DNA of 64,000 nucleotides, from assembly GCA_029204225.1 (NCBI GenBank), contig CM055106.1:12334107-12398106 (forward strand), given 5' to 3'. Under the pieces are notes generated by a model, which was not told where the DNA came from, ran no database searches, and saw only the letters and a program-made list of their open reading frames with translations. Positions 1 to 11,546 of the stretch are shown one piece after another (positions within the stretch are counted from its first letter, which is position 1; the number at the start of each line of letters is the position of its first letter). Both the position numbers and the translations under genes were made by a program. The stretch is from Diphasiastrum complanatum (lineage: Eukaryota > Streptophyta > Lycopodiopsida > Lycopodiales > Lycopodiaceae).

Positions 1-2945
1 TAACTGAAGACACTGCTCATGCCTTAAGTTTGACTAATATTCAACCAACCCAAAGAAATATCAAGTTGGCTGATTCGACATGAAGAAAACCTGTTGGTGA
101 ATCGAAGGACATGACTATATATATTCAATCCAAGCCTTTTACATTGAGCTTTATTGTTATCAAACCACATGGTTTCTCATCTTACTCTGCTTTATTGGAC
201 GACCATGGCTTTATCAATCTAACGCAAGTGTACACTGAAAGTCCAGAGAACTAAGATTCCAAACTGGCGAGACAACTAATCATGAAAAGCTAGAATAACA
301 GATTATCACCTGAAAACATGACAGATATGAACGCGAAACTCCTATGTCCGACACCAGTTTCACTTCAGAAAATTATTCTCATGCTCTTAATATATTCTCT
401 AATACATAAGGCTTCAAGTTAATTATTCTGAATGCTATGAGAATAATGATTAATTAGATGACGAAGAAGAATTTTTCGATGTCTGTAATGCAGATGTTGA
501 TATAATTATAAATGAATCAAAAGGTGCAGACAAGAATTCTGAGGATTCTGATCAAGATACAGATGATGAATTTGACGAATTCGAACAAGAATTTGGTGAT
601 AAACACCAGGCTGACAACAAGAATAAATCCATGGAGTCAGTCATGTGCAAAATTCATGGCCATACCAAGGTATAATTTTGCCAGATTCTACAGAGCTAAT
701 TGAACTTGCACTTGGAAAGATGTATTTGCATGGTCGCTCGAAGTCTTGAAGAGAATACCTGCTGGATTGGCAAGCATTGCATTGGTCTTAAAGAAGATGG
801 TGTTCCTGTCCAATAGAGACAATATTGTCTCAATTCAAAGTACTCTCTTATGGTGAAAGATGAACTCAACAAGCACCTTAAGATAGACATTACTTATCCT
901 ATCTTAAGCAGTGAATGGGTGTCTCCCATTGTTGTAGCTCCAAAGAAGAAGACTGGCAAGATTGGAATTTGCTAGGATTTCAAGAAGCTGAATGCTGTTA
1001 CCAAGAAAGATCACCACCCATTACTCTTCACGGATTCCATTCTAGACCAGGTTGTTGGACAAGAATGTTACAGTTTCTGTGATGGCTTCTCTGGCTATAA
1101 TCAAGTTGGAGTAAGGAAGGAAGATCGATCGAAGACCACGTTTACTACTGATTGGGCACTTATGCCTACAATAAAATGCCCTTTGGTCTTTGCAATGCAC
1201 CATGTACTTTTTAGAGAATTATGATGTTAATTTTCGATGCGTTCCTAAGAACATTTCTCAAAATTTTTTATTGATAATTTCTGTGTTTACAGTAATATCA
1301 AGTCTCATATATAGAAACTAAAACTTACATTCTAGAGGTGTCGAGACACTTGTTTGTCACTTCACCCTGCAAAATGTTTTATCGGTATGAGAGAAGGTAT
1401 AATTTTGGGGCATAGAATATCAAGTAGAGAAATCGATGTCGAAAAAGATAAAGTCGAAGCTATAAAGAATATGTTGATACCAATGAATCTACGAGAACTA
1501 AGAGGTTTCTTAGGACATGCTGGTTATTACTGATGATTTATCTAGAATCAGGCCTCTATTGCTATAGCCCTTACACAACTACTTAAGAAGTAAGTCGCTT
1601 ATATTTGGACGGCAGAACAACAGAAAGCATTTGAAGAACTTAAGCAAAAGCTAATTAATGCTCCAATTCTAAGACTGCCTAACTGGATGATACTATTTCA
1701 TAATTATATTGATGTGTCAGCATTCACTATTGGTGTTTGTCTAAGCTAGAAGGACGAACAGAAGAAAGACCATCCAATATACTATGCTAGTCGCCAGCTT
1801 AGTTCCTCGGAGAAAAATTATTCAGCAATAGAAAGGGAAGCACTTGGAATGATTTTTACTGTAAAGAAATTTTGGCATTATTTGTTGGGATATGCTTTTA
1901 TATTTCATGTTGATCATTATGCTTTGAAGTATCTTGTTAATAAACCTGATTTATCTAGCCGAATTGCTCACTGGGTTTTGTTGCTACAAGAGTTCACTTA
2001 TCAAGTTGAACTTCGTCAAGGAAAATATCATACTAATGTTGATTATCTTTCACGACTTAGCGCGGGAAAGATTGAAGAACCGTTAAATGACGACTTTCTA
2101 GATGAAAATTTATTCGAGATATCTTCTACAAATTCTTTATATTCTGATATTATTATTTATCTCAAAGATCAGATATATCCTGACGGGTATGACTTGGAGA
2201 AGAATACAATATTTCAATATAAAGTTGCACCTTATACCATCATCAACAATGTTCTGTATAAGCTTGGTGCAGATCATCAGTTAAGAAGGTGTCTTGAAGT
2301 TGAAGATATTCCAAAGGTTATTTGAGCCTGACATTCTGAAGATGCTGGTGGACATTTCGCCATGAAGAACATTGTTAATAAGATTATGACCGCCAAATAT
2401 TGGTGGTCTACCATGTTTAAGGATATCTCTAATTATATTTGATCTTGTGATCCATGCCAGAGATATGGTAAACCAACCAAATCTATGAATTGGCCGTTGA
2501 TGCCAATCATACCACTTGCACCATTCGAAAAGTGGGGATTCACTTTGTCGGTCCAATAAAGCCAATAACTTGACACACCAAATGTCGATCCATTTTGGTT
2601 GCTACGGATTATTGCCACAGATTATACAACAAAGAATGTTGAAGCAAAAGCGACAAAACGAAACGATGCAAAAACTGTCGCCGCTTTTTTATTCAAATCT
2701 ATTATCGCACGTTATGGTTGTCCTCTTGAGTTAGTCAGTGACTGTGGTACCCATTTTTTTAATGATATGATTCGACTACTGACAACTTATGTTCTGATCA
2801 AACACAGAAAGACAACCCCTTATAATCCGAAAGCAAATGGGTTAACTGAGAGAGCGAATGGAATACTATGCAAGATCATGAATAAGATCACTGTAGCACA
2901 TGCTACAGACTGGGACCAAAACTTACCCTCAATGGCATGCAGAGT
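1..2945 (+). pseudogene. Ty3/gypsy pol remnant G1 (protease to integrase core)
   Basis: The window opens inside a gypsy polyprotein. Translating across frames gives the end of an aspartic protease (about 1-290), an acidic spacer, RT (about 840-1540, with readable pieces such as the PKKKTGKI region and NLRELRGFLGHAGYY), RNase H (about 1600-2100, with YYASRQLSSSEKNYSA and HYALKYLVNKPDL), then the integrase zinc region and catalytic core (about 2330-2945). The longest open piece is 158 codons (1849-2325). Many stops and frameshifts make it non-functional. It is closely related to G2 at 11547-14871. Integrase stops abruptly near 2940, where the sequence switches to ORF-B. The domain calls are direct reads of family motifs; the exact borders are approximate. 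Confidence 0.9.
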
Positions 2946-4770
2946 TCAAGCTATACTTACCAGAAGGCCGTGCGAATATTGAGGAATTCGACGGCGCAGG
3001 TCTTCTGTTAAATATTAATATGGCATACCCAGAGCTGTACAGTATATACACCAACTGGGAGCGAAATTTTTCAAGTTATTTTGCAGAAATCAAGAACAAT
3101 CTACAGAACAAAGTCAAATTATGTGAATATAAAGCCTTTTGCACATATACTTACTGGCAGTTCGGCACTTTTGCAGCTAAAATATTATTGTTTGTTCAGA
3201 ACTTATTTGTAAAGTGTAAGTTTGTTCAATTTTCATCTACTTTGTTTGAACATATTACACTTAAGATAAATTCTGAAGACTTCCAGTTACTACATGAATT
3301 ATTTGATGGGACTTTTGTTCCTGTAAGGTTGTCACCATATGACAATTTACCTATTGAAAGATACACCAGAGCAAAAGAAATATTCTTGCTCGAGTGTCAA
3401 AAAGATTTGAAAATGGCACAACAATTACACGATGATTTCAATACATTAAATCTTTTCCAAATTCTTCTTGTATATGACATTGTGCTGATTATGTGATGAT
3501 GTTCAAAGACAATTCAATGCTTGATGTCTGCTGAAATTTATTTTGAATCAACATTTGATTCTGAAATACCAAGTAAAGGTCATATATTCAACGATTGAAG
3601 AAAATATTTTTACATTTGACCTAACGAAGATTTAAAAGGAGAATTATTCAATGACACAAAAGTATTCTTTTCTAGGGAATGAATAATTACATAACACACA
3701 TCCTTGCTGACAACTTAATCAACTAGAGCGTAGTTCATTCGTGCTACTTTGATAACATTTCACTTATACAATGCTTTTCATTCGGTTCGATAGAGAAAGA
3801 TTGTTGTTCTGAATTTGTCATCATCACACACCCACAACAAAAGTAATACTGGTTACTTATTAAATATTAGTTGACAGCTAGATTAACACACGACTTCATT
3901 TCATTCGAACTAAGTCAGGATCGTACCAATTAAACAGCTTTTTAAGTGCTATCTCCTTGGGGAACGACATAAATACTACACAGATCTAGCAATTCTATGT
4001 TGGTATATTACGACAATCCAGAATATGATGGATGAGAAGACTACTATGGAGAAGCGCATCTCCAAATTGGGTTCTAAAAACACTCTAATCAACCAGAAGG
4101 TCATTCAGCTGAATAGAGAATTGAATATCGCCAAACAAAACGAAGACAAATCCAAAGTAGAACTGAAGAAGGCACAACAACATTCAGATGTCTTGGAGAA
4201 ATATGTCACAATACCACTCCAGAATGCACTTACTACTGCACAAGATCATGTTGACTAGGCCATTCCAGATGCCAAACAACAGGTGTTGCTACTACAAGGG
4301 CAACTGGACATGGCCTCTATTGACCGAGAAATGATCCAAGGAGAATTGGATGCCACCACCACCGAGCACGATGCTTATCTTCAAAAGCAAGCACCAGACC
4401 ATCCTGTTCCACCAGAGGAGGTCAGATACTTGTTCAAAAAGGTCGAGACATATCACACTTCATTGGCCGAGTTCTAGGGTCGATTTGATAGATTCAAACA
4501 GACTACGTTGGCTGAGTTGGCAAAAGCAAAATCAATAATCAAAGAATATGAAAAAATAGCCACTCAGATTTTAGAGACAACCCCCCAGATCTCGGTACCA
4601 ATAATGCCAGCTTTCTCGCTTGCACAACATGATCAGGGAGAACCACCATGGCTTCTCAAGCCACGGGCGCAGGGCCATCAACATCAAGGGCTTCACCATT
4701 GTTTTAGAAACAGATCACTCTCAAGGAACAAATCCAAAAGTTCTTACATGAGTCCTTGAGGGGTGGATGG
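2946..4770 (+). pseudogene. ORF-B copy A: retroelement-associated coiled-coil ORF, function unknown
   Basis: Directly after the broken G1 integrase is a decayed reading frame (pieces at 2900-3496, 4025-4258, 4283-4477 and 4508-4759). Its first part, with GLLLNINMAYPELYSIYTNW and the TYWQFGTFAAK segment, matches ORF-B copy B at 23990-24360. The middle (4025-4480) is rich in E, K, Q and L with heptad-like spacing, so it is probably a coiled coil. The end (4700-4770, EQIQKFLHESLRGGW) matches a fragment at 6980-7080. No catalytic motif, zinc knuckle or membrane segment is visible. I do not recognise the family. It could be a divergent gag or an extra ORF of the gypsy element. Internal stops (for example 4256, 4478) make this copy dead. 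Confidence 0.55.
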
Positions 4771-5653
4771 GTTATCATGTTTAAAACTTTATAGATTTGT
4801 TAGGCCACTTTAGCCATGGCAATGTAATTGTAAAACATGTGTTAGGCCACTTTGGGCCATTGCAATTAGGCCTATTTTGGCCATTACACTGTACTTGTAA
4901 ATAGAGTTTAATTCAAATGTAATTGAAGTTTTATTAGTTATGTATTTACAATGGAAAATGTAATTACATGGTTAGTTAGATAGGCTAGGCCAAGTCGCTC
5001 TAGAGTTATTGATATTACAAAGTTAGAATAGTCAGGTTGTTTGATGAGAAGTCGTATTCAACGAGAGCTAAATGGACCGTAAGCAACCACAAGATTGATG
5101 ATTGCGGTCTTTATGTGGTTTTCACGAGAAATTGAACCGATCAGTTGCAGTCATTATGGAATTCTGCGATATCAAATTGAGGTATCTTGGCAAGAATATA
5201 AATAGGAGACTTGCAACTGAAGTAGGGACTCTTGATTTTACACTGTTTAGGCAGTAGTATGGTCAAGCGTCAGAAGGGTGAGAGCTGAGCGCTTATATGT
5301 TCAGTATTCCAGACTCCATATTGTACTTCCTTGTCAAAGACCTTTTAGGCAATGACAATGCTGACTCTGTTAACTGTTCAATCTGTAACCTTATGTGATT
5401 GACACTGGACCAATTACATGGAATGCAATCAAGCCAATGTTATTACTCTGTGTATGCACTTTGTTATGATGTATACTTTTGCGTTCTGTAATGATGATGT
5501 TTTGTTAATTTGTTGTTTAGTACTATTGTGATGGAATATAGTATGTGAATGTGCTAATTAGTTTTAGTGGGATTGTTCTCAGTTTATTAGGGGTTTCCAG
5601 TGCCATAATTAGGACCAAGTAGTTAAGGAATAAACCCCCCCCTAACACCTTTT
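4771..5653. repeat. noncoding LTR-like sequence with TATA box
   Basis: No coding sequence is visible. It lies between the end of ORF-B copy A and a gypsy-type primer-binding site, the position expected for an LTR. It holds a TATA-like box (tataaatagg, near 5198-5207) and a short imperfect direct repeat of TTAGGCCACTTT...GCCAT near 4800-4860. I could not find a second matching LTR in the window, so the call is inferred from position and promoter-like content. Confidence 0.4.
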
Positions 5654-5670
5654 TGGTTTTGTTGCCGGGA
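5654..5670 (+). other. degenerate primer-binding site, tRNA-Asp type
   Basis: The sequence tggttttgttgccggga resembles the TGGCGCCGTTGCCGGGGA primer site complementary to the 3' end of tRNA-Asp, common in Athila/Tat-type plant gypsy elements. The differences are mostly C-to-T, as expected from decay of methylated cytosines. It marks the start of the G3 internal region, just upstream of its gag. Confidence 0.5.
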
Positions 5671-5717
5671 TAGATTTTAGTGGTAATCAGATGGCGCCAT
5701 GACCATTTCAAAGGCAA

Positions 5718-6820
5718 GTGTGTTTTAGACTAGACTTACCAGAAGATGTCTACAATTTTTGCAGTCATAGGGGCCATTGCAATTTCAACTGTGTTTTATA
5801 TCACCAACAGTGTATTGAAAATTTGGAGAGAGGATTGCTGCCACCACTATTGAACAACATCTTCAATGACCAGAACGTCATGCAAAATCCACCACAGAAT
5901 CCTGGAGGGATGAATGGTCCTGAGCAACAAGCGTATGTACAGGTAATAACGGTGTTGTTAACCGATGTGCAAGCAGTCACGCACTACAAGGAGAAAGGGA
6001 AGGCCATAGTTTGAGAGGAAACTATTGAAGACATCGGTCCAAGCATGAGTTGGACATCTAATACCGATACTGGTCAAATGACAAAAGTTACTCAGGAAGT
6101 GTTACAACAGTTGCACCAGACACATAGGCCAAATTCTTCGCGGGAGCTAGTGGATATAGTAGCAGATCAGATGCTGAATGTGCTCATAATTATAAGTTTC
6201 AGGTTACGATGGGTCAATTAATGCAAATTGCATCCTATTTGGTAGAATCTATACAATTTAAATTGTCGGGGTTCAAAATACCAAAAGGAATTTCTATGGT
6301 GCCAGTTCATGTGATTGTTCAATCAATTGAACAAGACATTGTTCCTATATTAGAAATTGAGATTCAGAGGTTGAATATTAGATGAGTTTAGATTGATGGG
6401 GGTGCGGGAGTTAATATTATTTCAGAAGAAATGTATAACAAACTGAAAAAATGTTTCATTACATAAAAGCCAGTTAGTCATGCAAATGGCCAACCACACA
6501 CAAGATTATCCAGTTGGAAAAATCCGAAAGATTCTTGTCCATATAAGAGGAATGAAATTCCTTTTGAATTTTGTTGTTATGAGATTACCCACAGGCATGG
6601 ATGCATATCCGATTTTGCTGGGAACACCCTAGTTGCGAGCTGCTAAAGCAGTGCATGATTGGGCAACAAGTATTGTGACAATCCCCGCAAAAGGAAAAAA
6701 GATCCAGTTACAAACACACACGGTAGACTGGATTCCGCAGTTCCAACCGGTTGGGTTTGAGACAGTTGAAGAATTGTTGTTCCAACCAGTAACGGAAGAC
6801 TTCGAAGAGGATCTATAGTT
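5718..6820 (+). pseudogene. Ty3/gypsy gag-protease remnant G3
   Basis: A second, different gypsy family on the + strand. The 98-codon piece at 5718-6014 is gag-like. Around 6380-6640 a retropepsin is readable: an active-site-like IDGGAGVNIISEEMY, then RLPTGMDAYPILLGTPWLRA, with WL/AVHDW as in the protease end of G2. It continues to about 6820 (IPAKGKKIQLQTHTVDWIPQ). Several stops separate the pieces. No RT, RNase H or integrase follows; instead an ORF-B scrap appears at 6980. This suggests a large internal deletion or a recombinant element. Confidence 0.65.
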
Positions 6821-6899
6821 GACAAGTTTGTTTTCGGATTATATTCCGGTTGGAGAGGCAGACTTGTCTAGTGTGATTAATCTGTTTGTAGCTAACATT

Positions 6900-7230
6900 G
6901 TCACATCTACCACATCCAAGGGAGACTCGTCACAGGCAATCGAGTCCATCTACATCAGGGACCTGACCCTTATTCAGACGACCAATCAGCGTTGAGGACC
7001 AGATCCAATACTTCCTAACACAACATCCGCATGAGTCCTCGCGTGGTGGTTGGTGGGCCATCAAGTTTAAGACCTCTAAAATAGAGGCCGACAAAGAGTT
7101 GGATAAGCTACTTGCATTTCGAGAGCAGCCGACCTAGAGAACAACAGTATTTGAGAAAACTCTAGAATCAATCAGGAGTTATGTGGCAGGTCCTCGCCAA
7201 TTACATGTAGATCCATAGTTCATCCAAATG
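6900..7230 (+). pseudogene. ORF-B fragment C (C-terminal part)
   Basis: Translation around 6980-7130 reads EDQIQYFLTQHPHESSRGGW followed by WAIKFKTSKIEADKELDKLL. The first half matches the end of ORF-B copy A (EQIQKFLHESLRGGW...FKT, 4710-4785). This is a third occurrence of the same protein family in one window, here next to the G3 gag-protease. Function unknown. Confidence 0.5.
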
Positions 7231-8639
7231 CCATGACGAAATAAGTGGAAAGATTTGGGAGTGGCCGTTGATAAAATCACGATCCATACACCAAATTGGC
7301 CAGTAATCCACCAACCTTACAATTGAAAAATTCCAGTGGATTTCCACAGAGCCTTACAAGCATACCAGCGAGAGTATATACAGTTAGACAATCGACACTT
7401 TTTGCAAAAGACTTGTCAATGACTCTGTTGGCGTCCGTTGCTACTCGATGAGATAATTGCCTTCCCACATTGGAATTCGATCCAAATAAACCAATGACGT
7501 CAGACAATGTCAAAGATCAGCTGCCAATAACAAGATTGTATTTTTGTGCTGCAATGATGGGAGGCTCCTGAAAATCTCGATTCACCGCTTGGACAATCTC
7601 AAAGTGGATCTTCGGAGCACATAGGTTTTTGTCACCCCACAATTTGAATTTCAACACTGTACGACTCGACTTCATGGAGAAGGTGTAGTATCATTTAATA
7701 AAAATTCGACGCGATGCTAATAAAAGTCCACAGTCAGGTGTCGTGGGACTGCCACCAGTTTTGGTGGGGGATACTATTGGAGGGTTTGCGGATCCCAAGG
7801 CAACCCTAACCCTAGTTAATAAGTGAGAGGAATTTGACACCCTGTGTGTGTAAGTCCAACCCGATGATCACATAGTTATTTGATTAATTAGAAAGTTATA
7901 CAAAGGACTTTAGGCCTTTTTGCGGGACTTTTAATATTGCAGGGCCTAAATGTCAAGTTAGTGAATAAAGTTGGGTTTCCCACCAAAATTGGTTCAAATT
8001 CAAATTCAAATTGGTTCCCTCCAATTTTTGAATGGGTTCCCACTCTTTTTTAAGTTTGAATAGTTAGGGAGGTAGAAATGGGCCAATAGGATTTTGAGGC
8101 CAAGGCCCTCCTCTCTACTATAAGTAGTGCCAAACTCGAGTTTGGAAATCATGTTCATATCCTCATTTCAGTACAAGCAGATTGGTTCTCTTATGGAATG
8201 GAATTGTGAATGTCCTTGCTCTCTATTTCTTTTCCTCCACCTCTCATGCTTTTGTTGTATTTGATAATTGTTGGATCTGAATGTTATGGGAATTGCTATT
8301 TCTTATGCTTTTTGTGAGAGAGAAAGGGAGAGAGAGAAAGCACAAGCTATCTTCATTGTAGATTTAGGGTTAATGGAGTAGTGTTGGTTAATGGATGTTA
8401 GAGTTAGATGTAGATCTTCCATTCATGCTGAAATCTGAGATATGCTATCGCTCTCATGGGATCAAACCTCCGTGTAACTACTAACTTCATCTCCTTGATG
8501 CTTATTGCTTGGATCTTGGGTTGAGGCTAGGAAGGAAATAACCCCCACTACAGAATTCTAACCTATACTTATGTCTCACCAGGTGAGATTATAAGATAGA
8601 TTAACTAAGCATTACAAGAGTGATTTATGCTAATCTATT
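7231..8639. other. noncoding; probable polypurine tract and LTR
   Basis: No supported coding sequence. A purine-rich tract (ttttggtgggggata, about 7760-7774) followed by about 850 bp with a TATA-like box (ctataagtag, near 8118) looks like the 3' end and LTR of a gypsy element. It does not match the LTR-like block at 4771-5653 by eye, so it is not simply the other end of G3. Short purine runs (gagagagaaaggg) lie near 8310-8340. Confidence 0.35.
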
Positions 8640-9138
8640 GGTTAGCCGTCCCTTTGGTGATGTTGCTTTTGGTGGTTGAGCATGGAGGTACAATGCCTTC
8701 ATGCTCGTCGAGCTGCAGTCCACTAACTTGACTTGTCCAACGTTTGGTTTTTGCACGAGGTCTGTCTTCAGTACTTTGGGTACTTTGACTTCGGTGACTT
8801 CGGACTTGTCAGTCATTTCGATGTCGAGCACTTTGGCCTCAGTTACTTGGGCATGATCCCTCGTCGGTCACTTTAGTGACTTCGACTTTGGAAAATTTGG
8901 GTTTGGTTGCAAGAGCCCTCGTCGGACACTTCAGTGAAAGGTTTTTTTATAGAACTGATCAAAGATAGGTCCAGGGTTGGAAAATTCTTTTTTGACAAGA
9001 GTTACATTGGGTCAAAAAAATTCGATATTGAATTTTTTGATCTTCTGAAAAAAAAAAGCCTTCTATTTATTGGGTTTTGTAAAGTTTTCTAGATGCTCAT
9101 TAATAAATGGATTTGAGACTGAGCATCGAATTCCAACA
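8640..9138 (-). repeat. 3' LTR of copia C1 (outer limit uncertain)
   Basis: Read on the - strand, a polypurine tract (ttaagggggag, rc of 9139-9149) is followed by an LTR starting TGTTGGAATTCG, so the LTR edge at 9138 is well supported. The far edge is not visible because the other C1 LTR is cut short. The LTR interior (8690-8930) is a run of degenerate CTTTGACTTCGGTGACTTCG-like units. Confidence 0.6.
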
Positions 9139-11380
9139 CTCCCCCTTAATGTGGATCCTGAAAAGTTTTGATTTTCAGATTTAACAGGTCGTTGAATCTG
9201 AGATGATGTTTTTTTGATAGGGCCTTTGTGAAGTAATCTACTGCCATTGATTCTGTCCTGCAGTAGACTAATGATACCTCCTTTCTTTGCACTTTCTCTC
9301 TTGAATAATGATACCTAATTTCAATATGCTTGTGTCGTGAATGAAATCTCAGATTGAGAGAGAGAGTAATGGTGCTTTGATTGTCATAGTAAATGGTTGT
9401 TGGATGTGACTATGCAAGAGAGACATGGGCCAGCATGCTCTTGGCACTTTCAACAAGTGTTTGATTCTTCTTCTCAGCCATACCATTAGACTCTGGTGAA
9501 TAGCTTGTTGAAAATTGTTGGTGTATTCCATTTGTCTTGTAGAATTCTTTAAATCCTGTGGAGATAAATTTTTCCCCTCCATCTGAACGTAGTGCTTTGA
9601 TTCTTCTCTAGGTCTGATTTTCCACACACACCTTGAATTGTTTGAAGAATTTAAATGCTTCTGATTTGTTCATCAAAAAGTAAGTAGTAGTCCATCGTGA
9701 GAAGTCATCGATGAAGGTAAGAAAATATAGTGTCATCCCCCTGTGGTAGCAGTTTGCATTGGGCCACAAATGTCATTGTGTACAAGGTCCAACAAATTTC
9801 TAGAAGTGTGAACTGAATAAAAAATGAATGGATTTCTAGCATGCTTGTTGATAATATAACTTTCACATGGAGAACTCGATTTGCTGATTTGAGACAGATG
9901 TACCAAACTTTGTTTTGACATTTGTTGAATGCTGTTGAAGTTGAGATGGCCTAATCTGAGATGCCATAACATATCAGTTGATTCAGATGTAGTGGTGTGA
10001 AGAGCTTGAGTATTCGAAGAGTAGTAGTGATTGAGCTTGTATAAATTGCCACTTCTTCTCCCAAAAGCTAGAGCTTTCTGGGACTTGTCAAAGATTGTGC
10101 AGCCATTTGTGTTAAATTCAACCCTCTGACCAGAATCAGCGATTCTGCTAACTGAGAGCAGATTCTTGGTCAGATTTGGAATGTGGAGAACACCACCTCT
10201 CTAAAATTTGATCTTGACTGTTCTTTCACCCTGGATCAAATGTGATAATTTCTCTCCAAGTTGCACAACTCAAGAATGGTGAAAGATTTATAATCCTCGA
10301 ACCAGTCATGATGGTGAGTCATGTGTTGAGTTGCTCCAGAGTCAAGATACCAAGAATCGATATCTTGTTGTTTTTCAACCTTTGTCGTAAAAGCTGCTTC
10401 ATCTTCCTCTTGCTGCTGGGTCGAAAAACTGGTTGAAGCACTATCTACTTGTTGTTGGTATTGCTTCTTCTTTTCATTGTTGTATTTCAAAGTTCTGCAG
10501 TCCTTAATGTCATGTCCAGTTTTCTTGCAGTATCTGCAAAATAATTTCTACTTTGGTTGGAAGGATGAAAAATTCGAATTCAACTCTGAGTAAAAATTCG
10601 ACCCTGGTTGCATGTTGCTCTTCTTTTTGGATCTAAATTTTTGATTCTTTGAATATAGTGCTTGTGGATCTGATCCTGAGCCTGAGGAGAAAGTTGATTT
10701 TCTAATTTCTTCTTGTAGAAGAAGTGAGATTACTCTTGATAGAGTTAGATTCTCCTGGATCGAAATTGCCATTACCCAATTTTCATAGGCTTCAGGCAGA
10801 CTCGATAATAGAGTCATAACAACATTGGAGTTTTGAATTTTTGAGCCAATTGAATTCATTTGCTCCATGAGATTTTGAAAAGTGTTGAGATGACTTGAAA
10901 CACTTGTTGCCTCAGCCATTTTTAGAGAGAAAAATCTATTTCTAAATGGAATTTGGAGGTGAGGTCCCTGATGTCATAGAGAGTTGCTAGAATGTCTCGT
11001 GCATTCTTAGTAGTCTGAGCAGCTCTTATATGACTGATTTGGGTGTCCTTTATGTTGAGAGTGATCATTGAAAAAGCTTTGCCATCTTTTAGACTCCACT
11101 TGGTGATAGCAGTAGCTTCACCTTCTGGCTTTAGTTATGTGGCCGTCAACAATGTTCACAGTTCCTTGGCTAATAGCATCACCTTCATTTTGAACTTCCA
11201 GAGATGATAGTTCCTTCCATCGAGCCTTTCGATTTGAGAAGACTGATCCACTCTGGCTAAGCGAGATTGTTGGTAGTGATAATGATTTCGGACTACTGTT
11301 AGCTGCGCGCTTGCTAGTTCGTTGTCTTGATAGAAACAAGACTAATAATCCGCAATGAGAAGCAAATTACTTGGATGCAT
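9139..11380 (-). pseudogene. copia element C1, gag-protease-integrase plus RNase H end, RT missing
   Basis: On the - strand, 10920-11340 and 10548-10919 read as copia gag (LLSSLPEAYENWV), 10236-10490 as the protease start (WYLDSGATQHMT) and 9733-9972 as the integrase zinc region (LWHLRLGHLNF). 9349-9627 gives the end of the integrase core (YSPESNGMAEKKNQTLVESA, in shifted frames). Near 9400 this jumps straight to the RNase H end (YYDNQSTITLS, then FHSRHKHIEIRYHY at about 9160-9360). The whole RT and the first half of RNase H are absent. The element is bounded by a polypurine tract at 9139 and a primer site at 11381-11392. Frameshifts make it dead. Confidence 0.85.
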
Positions 11381-11392
11381 GCTCTGATACCA
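11381..11392 (-). other. primer-binding site of C1 (initiator-Met tRNA)
   Basis: gctctgatacca reads TGGTATCAGAGC on the - strand, directly next to the LTR edge at 11393. This is the standard plant copia primer site. Confidence 0.85.
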
Positions 11393-11546
11393 TGTCAAAA
11401 ATCAATGGGTTGTGCGGAAGTTGGGAGCAAGCTAGATGAATGGATAAAAAACACAACAATTAGCAGTAGGATAGTTCAAACGACGGAGCAATCGCAATGC
11501 TGCGAAGTTATTTGCAAAAGACATCTCGAGAGAAGCAAATGAAATC
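11393..11546 (-). repeat. 5' LTR fragment of C1
   Basis: The sequence starts tgtcaaaaatc, the LTR end next to the primer site. After about 150 bp it is replaced by gypsy G2 coding sequence, so most of this LTR is missing. The junction near 11546 was placed where the G2 reading frame becomes recognisable, so it is approximate. Confidence 0.6.

Noticed and set aside
11381-11392. TGGTATCAGAGC hits as pieces of tRNA genes
   Set aside because: Each lies directly beside an LTR edge, so they are primer-binding sites; no tRNA cloverleaf surrounds them.
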